A stretch of 64,000 nt of DNA, from positions 1-64,000 of the forward strand of contig NZ_FNIT01000001.1 of assembly GCF_900104035.1 (NCBI RefSeq). Direction: 5' to 3'. This document shows positions 57,221 through 64,000 of this stretch, piece after piece; the first letter of the stretch is position 1; each line of letters opens with the position of its first letter. The DNA comes from Aureimonas jatrophae (GTDB lineage Bacteria > Pseudomonadota > Alphaproteobacteria > Rhizobiales > Rhizobiaceae). Both the position numbers and the translations under genes were made by a program. The notes beneath the pieces were generated by a model. The model worked only from the letters and a program-made list of their open reading frames with translations, made no database searches and was not told the DNA's origin.

Positions 57221-57985
57221 TCACGCGATGCTGTTGCGCCAGAAGTAGTAGACCGCCAGCAGGAGTCCGACCGCGATCACCACGACGCGCACGGCGTTCT
57301 GCGGCACGCGCTTGGCGATCCACACCCCGGCATAGCCGCCGACCGCGACGCCGGGCGCCATCACCAGAACCTCGATCCAGGCCACCACGCCGCCCGATAC
57401 GAAGACGAAGATCGCGACCACCGCGATCACGGTCGCCAGCATGTTTTTGAGCGCGTTGAGCCGGTGGTAGTCGCCGCCCTGCGTCAGGCCGAGGGTCGCC
57501 AGCATCATGATGCCCATGCCGGCCCCGAAGAAGCCGCCGTAGATCGCGGTCGGAAGCTGCACCACGGCCGGTGCCAGGCCACGCCCGCGCGCCGCCTCGG
57601 CGGCATGCCGGGGCTTGGGTTTCAGCCAGGGACCGGCCGCAAAGAGCGCGGTGGCCGCCACGAGGAGCCAGGGCACCAGGGCCTGGAATTGCGGGTTGTC
57701 GAGCGAGAGCAGAAGAAAGGCGCCGCCGAGCGAGCCGAGGACCGAGGCGGCGCACAGCACGAGCGCCCCGCGCCACATGCGCCGGATGTCGCTCCAGTAG
57801 GCCAGCGTCGAGGTGACATAGCCCGGCAGCTGGACCACGGAGGAGGTGGCGTTGGCCGAAATCGGCGGCACGCCCGCCAGCGTCATGGCGCCGAAGGTCA
57901 GGAACGTTCCTCCGCCCGCCACCGCGTTGATCGCGCCGCCGAGAAAGCCGGCCAGGAACAGGAGGATCGCGATCGAGAGGGTCAT
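57221..57985 (-). CDS. TSUP family sulfite/organosulfonate exporter-like protein
   Basis: This 254-residue membrane protein has about seven to eight helices and the TSUP (TauE/SafE) signatures FLGGAINAVAGGGTFLTFGAMTLAGVPPISANATSS (key piece AGGGTFLTF) and YGGFFGAGMGIMMLATLGL in the second half. The family exports or imports sulfonates, sulfite or other small anions. The start ATG 57985 was chosen over 58072. It is upstream of dapF on the same strand (64 bases) and divergent from rplS. Confidence 0.9.
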   Translation of the reverse strand: MTLSIAILLFLAGFLGGAINAVAGGGTFLTFGAMTLAGVPPISANATSSVVQLPGYVTSTLAYWSDIRRMWRGALVLCAASVLGSLGGAFLLLSLDNPQFQALVPWLLVAATALFAAGPWLKPKPRHAAEAARGRGLAPAVVQLPTAIYGGFFGAGMGIMMLATLGLTQGGDYHRLNALKNMLATVIAVVAIFVFVSGGVVAWIEVLVMAPGVAVGGYAGVWIAKRVPQNAVRVVVIAVGLLLAVYYFWRNSIA

Positions 57986-58179
57986 GGAAGCCGTGTTCCG
58001 GGGCGGAGCTGGACCTGCCCTTACGCGATGCGTTGCGCACGCGAAAGCGCTTCCGCGCCGGCGTCTCGACAAGCCGGGACGATGCGTGTATGGGAGCCGC
58101 CTCGAACCTCAAAACAACTTGACCGTGCTTCACGGCCATGACCGGCTCCGCCGGCATGCAACGAACCGAGGCTGACGCC

Positions 58180-58638
58180 ATGGACATCATCGCCGAACTC
58201 AACGCGCAGGAAGAAGCGCGCATCGCGGCCATCCGCACGCTGCCGACCTTCTCTCCCGGCGACACGCTGCGCGTGAACGTGCGCGTTACGGAAGGCACGC
58301 GCACCCGCGTTCAGGCCTATGAGGGCGTCTGCATCGCGCGTTCGGGCGGCGGCATCCAGGAGAACTTCACGGTTCGCAAGATCTCCTACGGCGAGGGCGT
58401 CGAGCGCGTTTTCCCGGTCTACTCGCCGATGCTGGAGTCGGTCGAGGTCGTGCGCCGCGGCCGCGTGCGTCGCGCCAAGCTCTACTACCTGCGCGACCGT
58501 CGCGGTAAGTCGGCCCGTATCGTCGAGGCGACCAACGCCCGCTCGCGCAAGCTCAATGACGACGCCCGCCAGGTGGCCGCCGACGAGCGCGCCAAGGCCG
58601 ACGCCGCCAAGGCAGCCTCGAAGGAAGCCGCCGAGTAA
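58180..58638 (+). CDS. rplS: 50S ribosomal protein L19
   Basis: This 152-residue protein is bL19: [57 protein letters not shown] (key pieces [14 protein letters not shown] and [17 protein letters not shown]). It sits at the 30S-50S interface. The C-terminal 45 residues are a basic/Ala-rich extension (ARSRKLND...[10 protein letters not shown]), common in alphaproteobacteria. It is not preceded by trmD here; the upstream gene is divergent. GAGG lies about 8 bases before ATG 58180. A strong terminator follows. Confidence 0.98.
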   Translation: MDIIAELNAQEEARIAAIRTLPTFSPGDTLRVNVRVTEGTRTRVQAYEGVCIARSGGGIQENFTVRKISYGEGVERVFPVYSPMLESVEVVRRGRVRRAKLYYLRDRRGKSARIVEATNARSRKLNDDARQVAADERAKADAAKAASKEAAE

Positions 58639-58680
58639 GGTCGGCGACGACATCGTCCTGCAACGCAGGGCCGCGATACG

Positions 58681-58710
58681 AGGCGTTCCGAGCGATCGGG
58701 GCGCCTTTTT
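58681..58710 (+). terminator. Terminator of rplS
   Basis: A 10-pair stem AGGCGTTCCG (58681-58690) with 58697-58706, including two G-T pairs, has a 6-base loop and is followed by five T residues. It lies 42 bases after the rplS stop codon. Confidence 0.85.
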
Positions 58711-58728
58711 CGCATGGAGGAAACCGTA

Positions 58729-59550
58729 ATGGATCCGTACAGGCAAGCCAATCTTTTGAACTGGAACGAGCGGGCCGCGCTGCACAGCACCGACACGACA
58801 GGCTCCTACCGGATCGCCAAGGTGCTGGCCGGCGGGTCCTCGCTTCACGCGATCGAGGAAGGTGAGATCGGCGACATCACCGGGCTCGACGTCGTGCATC
58901 TCCAGTGTCACATCGGCCTCGACACGCTGTCGCTAAAGCACCTGGGCGCGCGCTCGGTCGCCGGGCTCGACTTCTCGCCGGTGGCGATCGCGGCGGCGAA
59001 CGACTTCGCCCGGCGGGCCGGAACCGAGGCGCGCTTCGTGGAGGGCGTGGTGGAGGCCGCGCCGGACCTTCTCGGGCGCGCATGCTTCGATCTCGCCTTC
59101 GTGACCTGGGGCGCGATCAACTGGCTTTCCGACATCGAGCTCTGGGCGCGGACCGTCGCGGCGCTGCTGCGGCCCGGCGGGCGCCTCTATCTCCTCGAGG
59201 GCCATCCGCAGATGAACCAGTGCGAGCTGCGCGACGGGCGGCTTGCGTTCGAGTTCCCGCATACCGGCGCCACGCGCGACCCGCTCGCCTTCGACGAGGC
59301 GCAGACCTACACGGGCGACGCGCGCAAGCTGGAGGCAACGCGCAACTACGAGTGGATCCACCCGCTCGGTTCGATCGTCGGGGCGCTTCTGGCGGCGGGG
59401 CTGCGGCTCGACTTCCTCCACGAGCACGACCGCATCGCCTGGCGGGCCTTCGAGGGCATGGTCGAGGACGGGGAGGACCTGTTCCGCCTGCCGCCCGGCA
59501 TCGCGGCTCCGCCACTCGCCTTTTCGATCGGGGCGAGCCGACCGCGCTAG
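58729..59550 (+). CDS. Class I SAM-dependent methyltransferase
   Basis: This 273-residue methyltransferase has the SAM-binding loop DVVHLQCHIGLDTLSLKHLGA (motif I with HIG in place of GxG), followed by the acidic residue of AGLDFSPVAI (motif II), and VTWGAINWL in place of the usual motif IV. The substrate is unknown. The start ATG 58729 has GGAGGA 8 bases upstream. It lies downstream of the rplS terminator, with no obvious partner gene. Confidence 0.87.
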   Translation: MDPYRQANLLNWNERAALHSTDTTGSYRIAKVLAGGSSLHAIEEGEIGDITGLDVVHLQCHIGLDTLSLKHLGARSVAGLDFSPVAIAAANDFARRAGTEARFVEGVVEAAPDLLGRACFDLAFVTWGAINWLSDIELWARTVAALLRPGGRLYLLEGHPQMNQCELRDGRLAFEFPHTGATRDPLAFDEAQTYTGDARKLEATRNYEWIHPLGSIVGALLAAGLRLDFLHEHDRIAWRAFEGMVEDGEDLFRLPPGIAAPPLAFSIGASRPR

Positions 59551-59673
59551 CGGCGGCGGGCCGGAACGGCCGATCCCGCCCGACGGCGGGGCTGGCGGGT
59601 GGCCAAGGCGGCTCGGGAGGTATATCCCCCGAACCGTACCCATCAGTCTCGCGAACCTTCCGGCCGCTCTCCC

Positions 59674-60714
59674 ATGTCGATCCGCTCCGCCATCAACCGC
59701 CTTCCCGTCGATCGCTTTCTCCTGATGATGATCGCGACCATCGCGCTCGCCGCCTTTCTGCCGGCGCGCGGACAGGTGGCGGAGGCCTTCGACTGGGTGG
59801 TGTTCGCCGCGATCGCGCTGCTCTTCTTCCTCTACGGCGCGCGCATCTCGCCCCAGGCAGTCTGGGCGGGCCTGCTTCACTGGCGTCTGCAGGGTCTGGT
59901 GTTCCTGTCGACCTTTGCGCTGTTCCCGCTGATCGGCCTCGTCGCCTCGCCGATCGCCGACGCCGTTCTACCGGCCGAGCTCGCCTTCGGCATCCTGTTC
60001 GTCACGCTGCTGCCGTCCACGGTGCAGTCGTCTATCGCCTTCACCTCGATCGCGGGCGGCAACGTGCCCGCCGCGCTCACCAGCGCCTCGGTCTCGAACC
60101 TTCTCGGCGTCCTCGTCACGCCGGCGCTCGTGCTGCTGCTCGCCCATGCGCAGGGCGGCGGCTTCTCGTTCGACGCCATCACCAAGATCGCGGTCCAGAT
60201 CCTCGTGCCCTTCGCGCTCGGTCAGCTCTTCCGTCCGCTGATCGGCGGCTGGCTCGGACGCCACAAGAAGCTGACGCAGGTCGTCGATCGCGGTTCGATC
60301 CTGCTCGTCGTCTACGCAGCCTTCAGCGAGGGCATGGTGGCGGGCGTGTGGTCGCAGCTCGGTCTCGGGGACCTCGCCACCGTTGTCGCCTTCGACGTCG
60401 TGATCCTGGCGATCGTGCTTGCCTTCACGACGGCCGCCGCGCGCCTCTTCGGCTTCACGAAGCCCGACGAGATCGCGATCGTCTTCTGCGGCTCCAAGAA
60501 GTCGATGGCGACCGGCATTCCGATGGCGGGCATCCTGTTCCCCGGTCATGCGCTGGCGCTGATCGTCCTGCCGCTCATGCTGTTCCACCAGATCCAGCTC
60601 TTCGCCTGCGCGACGCTCGCCCAGCGCTACTCGCGCCAGACGGCCGCCGTTCCCGAGACGACGGCTGCGGAGGCGATGAACAAGGAACAGGCGGCCGTCG
60701 GATTGAAGGTCTGA
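59674..60714 (+). CDS. Bile acid:sodium symporter (BASS) family transporter
   Basis: This 346-residue membrane protein has about nine to ten helices. Family blocks are LLFFLYGARISPQAVWAGLLHWRLQGLVFL near the N-terminus (key piece GARISPQAVW), LPSTVQSSIAFTSIAGGNVPAALTSASVSNLLGV (Na+-site region) and GSKKSMATGIPMAGILFPGHALALIVLPLMLFHQ. Members of this PF13593-like branch carry organic anions or pantoate-like solutes; the substrate is unknown. It is in the same direction as the methyltransferase but 123 bases downstream. Confidence 0.87.
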   Translation: MSIRSAINRLPVDRFLLMMIATIALAAFLPARGQVAEAFDWVVFAAIALLFFLYGARISPQAVWAGLLHWRLQGLVFLSTFALFPLIGLVASPIADAVLPAELAFGILFVTLLPSTVQSSIAFTSIAGGNVPAALTSASVSNLLGVLVTPALVLLLAHAQGGGFSFDAITKIAVQILVPFALGQLFRPLIGGWLGRHKKLTQVVDRGSILLVVYAAFSEGMVAGVWSQLGLGDLATVVAFDVVILAIVLAFTTAAARLFGFTKPDEIAIVFCGSKKSMATGIPMAGILFPGHALALIVLPLMLFHQIQLFACATLAQRYSRQTAAVPETTAAEAMNKEQAAVGLKV

Positions 60715-60810
60715 GGAACCGCCTCGAATCGGCAGTCCATGCCTTGGCAAGTCGCTGTCCCGCATGAGAGTTTCGTCGCGTCTCCCACCCATCAGGAACG
60801 CGCTTCTCCC

Positions 60811-61617
60811 ATGAACCGTCGCCAGACGCTCCGCCTCGCCCTCGCGTTGTCCTTCGCCGGTTTGGCCGGTTCCGCCCTCGCGCAGCAGGCGCCGCTGCCC
60901 GATCTCGGCGGGCGCGAGGTGCGGATCGTCACCGAGAATGCCTATCCCCCGCTCCAGTTCGTCGATCCGGCGAGCGGGCAGGCGATCGGCTGGGAGTACG
61001 ACGCCATGGCGGAACTCGCCAAGCGGCTGAACTTCAAGCCGGTCTACGGCAACGCCTCGTGGGATGCGATGATCGGCGCCGTTTCCGCGGGCCAGTTCGA
61101 CATGGGCATGACCGGCATCACCATTCGCGACGACCGGCGGGAGAAGGTGGACTTCTCGAACCCCTATATGCGCTCGCAGATGGTCATGCTCGTTCGGGGC
61201 GACGAGACGCGCTTCACCGACGTCGCTTCGTTCAAGGGCCTTGCGGATGGCCTCGTCGGTGCGCAGGCCGGCACGACGCCTTTCTACACGGCGGTCTACG
61301 AGGTGCTCGACGGCAACGAGCAGAACCCGCGCATCAAGCTCTTCGAAACCTTTGGCGCGCAGGTGCAGGCTTTGCGCACGGGCGACGTCGATCTCGTGCT
61401 CACCGACGGCACGGCCGGCGAGGGCTACGTGCGCATGTCGGATGGTGCGCTGAAGATCGTCGGCCAGCCGCTCGGCACCGAGGATTTCGGCTTCATCTTT
61501 CCCAAGGGCTCCGATCTCGTCGCGCCGATCAACGCCGGCATCGCGGCTCTTCAGAACGACGGCACGCTCGCCGCGCTGACGAAGAAATGGTTCCTCGACT
61601 ACAAGCTCGGCCAGTAG
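60811..61617 (+). CDS. Amino-acid ABC transporter substrate-binding protein
   Basis: This 268-residue periplasmic protein has a signal peptide of 23 residues (AGSALAQQ). It is a type II, family-3 solute-binding protein: VRIVTENAYPPLQFVDPASGQAIGWEYDAMAELAKRLNFKP (key piece TENAYPPLQF), MGMTGITIRDDRREKVDFSNPYM, and VLTDGTAGEGYVR. The ligand is probably a polar or basic amino acid. The permease gene starts 4 bases later. The start ATG 60811 replaces ATG 60739. Confidence 0.9.
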   Translation: MNRRQTLRLALALSFAGLAGSALAQQAPLPDLGGREVRIVTENAYPPLQFVDPASGQAIGWEYDAMAELAKRLNFKPVYGNASWDAMIGAVSAGQFDMGMTGITIRDDRREKVDFSNPYMRSQMVMLVRGDETRFTDVASFKGLADGLVGAQAGTTPFYTAVYEVLDGNEQNPRIKLFETFGAQVQALRTGDVDLVLTDGTAGEGYVRMSDGALKIVGQPLGTEDFGFIFPKGSDLVAPINAGIAALQNDGTLAALTKKWFLDYKLGQ

Positions 61618-61621
61618 CCGC

Positions 61622-62446
61622 TTGACCGCATCTCCTGCCCGGCGCGCCGCGCATGGCTTGCGGGCACCGGACTTTCCGTGGTGGCTGGCGGCGCTCGCAT
61701 GCCTGGCGGTGGGCGTCGCGCTCGCGATCGCTCTCGATCCTGCCTATCGGCAGATCCTCGTCATCCTGTCGACCGGCGTCGTCACGACGATCGTCGTGAC
61801 CGCCGTTGCCTTTGCGGGCGCGCTGGCGCTGGGGCTGCTCGTGGCGCTCGCCGGGCGTTCGCGCAACCGCGTCCTTCGCAACGCGGCGCGCTTCTATGTC
61901 GAGGTCATCCGCGGCGTGCCGGTGCTGGTGCTTCTGTTCTGGATCGCGTTCGCCGCGATGCCGCTGCTGGTCTCGGCCTGGAACGGCGCCACCAGCCCGT
62001 TGCGAGCGCTCGGGCTCGTCGGTGAGCTGCAGGTGCGCGACGTGTCGCTTCTGGCGCGTGCGGTGATCGCGCTGGTGATCGCCTATTCCGCCTTTGTCGC
62101 CGAGATCGTGCGCGCCGGCATCGAGGCGGTGCCGCGGGGTCAGGTCGAGGCGGCCGAGGCGCTCGGCCTCAACCGCTGGCGACGGATGCGCCATGTGGTT
62201 CTGCCCCAGGCGATCCGCACCGTCCTGCCGCCGCTCGGCAACGATCTGGTCGCGATGGTGAAGGACTCCTCGCTCGTCTCGGTGCTCGGCGTCGCCGACA
62301 TCACCCAGATGGGCAAGGTCTTCGCGGCAGGCTCCTTCCGCTTCATGGAGACCTACTCGGTCGTCGCCTACCTCTATCTCCTGATGACGGTGACGCTGTC
62401 GCTCGGCGTGCGGGCCCTGGAGCGGCGGTTGCGCGCCGGGCGATAG
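61622..62446 (+). CDS. Amino-acid ABC transporter permease (HisM/GlnP type)
   Basis: This 274-residue permease starts with TTG 61622. About five to six helices follow an N-terminal cytoplasmic segment. The EAA loop is EAAEALGLNRWRRMRHVVLPQAIR, and the family block FYVEVIRGVPVLVLLFWIAF is upstream of it. It would form a homodimer with the binding protein at 60811. No cognate ATP-binding gene follows; leuC is the next clear gene, so the ATPase must be supplied from elsewhere. Confidence 0.9.
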   Translation: MTASPARRAAHGLRAPDFPWWLAALACLAVGVALAIALDPAYRQILVILSTGVVTTIVVTAVAFAGALALGLLVALAGRSRNRVLRNAARFYVEVIRGVPVLVLLFWIAFAAMPLLVSAWNGATSPLRALGLVGELQVRDVSLLARAVIALVIAYSAFVAEIVRAGIEAVPRGQVEAAEALGLNRWRRMRHVVLPQAIRTVLPPLGNDLVAMVKDSSLVSVLGVADITQMGKVFAAGSFRFMETYSVVAYLYLLMTVTLSLGVRALERRLRAGR

Positions 62447-62490
62447 CGCCGACCGTTGCCAAGGCGGCTGGGTGGGCGTATTTTGGAACC

Positions 62491-62616
62491 ATGCCAAGCG
62501 CCGCACAGCCCTGTCTGCTGCCGACCACGCTGGGGTTTTCCCCGGTCGAGGACCGCGCGCGCATGCCCGGCCGCTTCTTCTACCGGCAGATCTCGCGCGT
62601 CCACCTTCCGCGCTGA
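62491..62616 (+). CDS. Possible 41-residue ORF upstream of leuC
   Basis: ATG 62491 to TGA 62614-62616 encodes a 41-residue product starting MPSAAQPCLLPTTLG with an aromatic/basic C-terminus (RFFYRQISRVHLPR). Third-base GC is high, as in real genes nearby. No ribosome site stronger than GGAACC is visible. It has no leucine-codon cluster that would mark a leuC attenuator. It may be a small gene or chance. Confidence 0.3.
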   Translation: MPSAAQPCLLPTTLGFSPVEDRARMPGRFFYRQISRVHLPR

Positions 62617-62707
62617 CGGTTCCGGCGCCTAGCGGCGTCCGCTCTCCTATTTCCGTCTCACCGGTCCCGGCTCTCCAGCCCGCGACCGCTGCTTTCGTAG
62701 GACATCC

Positions 62708-64000
62708 ATGACCGATACCGCCAAGTCGCGCACCCTCTACGACAAGATCTGGGACGACCATGTCGTCTCGGTCGGCGAGGGCGGCGAGAGCCTCCTCTAC
62801 ATCGACCGCCACCTCGTCCACGAGGTGACGAGCCCGCAGGCCTTCGAAGGCTTGCGCGTCGCCGGACGCCGCGTGCGCTCGCCGGAGCGCACGCTGGCCG
62901 TGGTCGACCACAATGTGCCGACCTACGACCGGCGCGGCGGCATCCACAACGAGGAGAGCCGCATCCAGGTCGAGGCTTTGGCCAGGAACGCGGCCGAGTT
63001 CGGCGTCGAGTACTTCAACGAGGTCGATCGCCGTCAGGGCATCGTCCACATCATCGGACCCGAGCAGGGCTTCACGCTGCCGGGCATGACGATCGTGTGC
63101 GGCGACAGCCATACCTCGACGCACGGCGCCTTCGGGGCGCTGGCCCACGGTATCGGGACGTCCGAGGTCGAGCACGTTCTTGCGACCCAGACGCTGATCC
63201 AGCAGAAGGCCAAGAACATGCTCGTCCAGGTCGACGGGCAGCTGCCGCCCGGCGTCACCGCCAAGGACATCATCCTCGCCATCATCGGCGAGATCGGCAC
63301 CGCCGGCGGCACGGGCTACGTCATCGAATATGCCGGCGAGGCGATCCGCGCCCTCTCGATGGAGGGGCGCATGACGATCTGCAACATGTCGATCGAGGGC
63401 GGCGCGCGCGCGGGCATCATCGCCCCCGACGACACGACGTTCCGCTATATCGAGGACAAGCCGCGCGCCCCCAAGGGCGAGGCCTTCGCGATGGCGGTCG
63501 ACTACTGGCGCACGCTCCACACCGACGAGGGCGCCCACTTCGACAAGGTGGTGCGCCTCGACGCGGCCAACCTGCCGCCGATCGTCTCCTGGGGGTCGAG
63601 CCCGGAGGACGTCGTCTCGGTGGACGGCGTGGTGCCCGATCCCGATGCCATTCCCGACGAGGCCAAGCGCCAGACCAAGCGCCGCGCCCTGGAGTACATG
63701 GGACTGGAGCCGGGAACGAAGATCACCGACCTCACGGTCGATCGCGTCTTCATCGGCTCGTGCACCAACGGGCGCATCGAGGACCTGCGCGAGGTGGCCA
63801 AGGTCGTGGAAGGGCGCAAGGTCGCGACGGGCGTGTCGGCGATGATCGTGCCGGGCTCGGGCCTCGTGAAGGCGCAGGCCGAGGCCGAAGGGCTCGACAC
63901 GCTGTTCCGCGAGGCGGGTTTCGACTGGCGCGAGCCGGGCTGCTCCATGTGCCTCGGCATGAACGAGGACCGGCTGAAGCCGTTCGAGCGTTGCGCTTCG
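62708..64000 (+). CDS. leuC: 3-isopropylmalate dehydratase large subunit, cut by the window edge
   Basis: This partial protein (431 codons in the window) isomerises 2-isopropylmalate in leucine synthesis with LeuD. Family blocks are [50 protein letters not shown], and two Fe-S cysteine sites in [12 protein letters not shown] and [15 protein letters not shown] precedes ATG 62708. It lacks roughly the last 40 residues because the window ends. The rplS-leuC neighbourhood is typical for rhizobia, here separated by five genes. Confidence 0.96.
   Translation, partial: MTDTAKSRTLYDKIWDDHVVSVGEGGESLLYIDRHLVHEVTSPQAFEGLRVAGRRVRSPERTLAVVDHNVPTYDRRGGIHNEESRIQVEALARNAAEFGVEYFNEVDRRQGIVHIIGPEQGFTLPGMTIVCGDSHTSTHGAFGALAHGIGTSEVEHVLATQTLIQQKAKNMLVQVDGQLPPGVTAKDIILAIIGEIGTAGGTGYVIEYAGEAIRALSMEGRMTICNMSIEGGARAGIIAPDDTTFRYIEDKPRAPKGEAFAMAVDYWRTLHTDEGAHFDKVVRLDAANLPPIVSWGSSPEDVVSVDGVVPDPDAIPDEAKRQTKRRALEYMGLEPGTKITDLTVDRVFIGSCTNGRIEDLREVAKVVEGRKVATGVSAMIVPGSGLVKAQAEAEGLDTLFREAGFDWREPGCSMCLGMNEDRLKPFERCAS

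Overview
The window reads as GC-rich, gene-dense chromosomal DNA from an alphaproteobacterium, most likely of the order Hyphomicrobiales (Rhizobiales). The pointers are the divergent acnA / ccmAB-CDG arrangement, the dapF-mtaB-ftsY-yciB string, rplS followed later by leuC, a DUF2794 protein, an invasion-associated-locus-B protein, a PHA-granule-region protein and a urtABCDE urea transporter. Family or genus cannot be fixed from the sequence alone. No rRNA, tRNA, CRISPR array, transposase, integrase or prophage gene was found. The window is cut inside a chemoreceptor gene at the left end and inside leuC at the right end.

Layout. 1-8.5 kb: chemoreceptor (partial), MaoC-type hydratase and phosphoglycolate phosphatase, a DUF2076 protein, two unknown small proteins, and a molybdenum hydroxylase / 2Fe-2S subunit / triheme cytochrome c set that should pass electrons to the respiratory chain. 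8.5-14.5 kb: urtABCDE, preceded by an excellent sigma-54 promoter match, which implies nitrogen control; two strong hairpins separate urtA from urtB. No urease genes are present here. 14.5-24.4 kb: PilZ protein, PHA-associated protein, RhlE-like RNA helicase, lipoprotein sugar dehydrogenase, BipA/TypA, M3 oligopeptidase and a MarR regulator. 24.4-36.2 kb: flavin monooxygenase, PuuE-like deacetylase, argG, exporters, GST, a solitary BrnA-like antitoxin, rlmN, IalB-like protein, ThpR, acetyltransferase and a TesA-like esterase. 36.2-42.5 kb: a YbbA/YbbP-like ABC pair divergent from the esterase, a Bax-inhibitor-1 protein, a Pat-type acetyltransferase, DUF2794 and DUF1223 proteins. 42.6-49.1 kb: acnA and, divergently, the cytochrome c maturation genes ccmA, ccmB, (GNAT), ccmC, ccmD, ccmG. 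49-57 kb: MFS transporter with a translationally coupled 40-residue membrane peptide, VOC and Nudix proteins, a TerB-like protein, yciB, ftsY, mtaB and dapF. 58-64 kb: rplS with a clear terminator, a methyltransferase, a BASS transporter, an amino-acid ABC binding protein and permease without an ATPase, a possible 41-residue ORF, and leuC.

The most notable sequence anomaly is in ftsY. The typical FtsY N-terminus and the SRP-receptor GTPase body lie in different frames, joined at a run of nine A residues (coding strand) in otherwise GC-rich DNA; one extra A would restore a 586-residue protein. This is either a homopolymer error or a slippage site. Other items worth checking are the coupled mini-protein, the solitary antitoxin, a perfect 17-bp palindrome in front of argG, and a tandem 23-bp duplication at the helicase stop codon and terminator. 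I did not find a multi-gene system that I would call new; the window is mostly housekeeping and transport genes.
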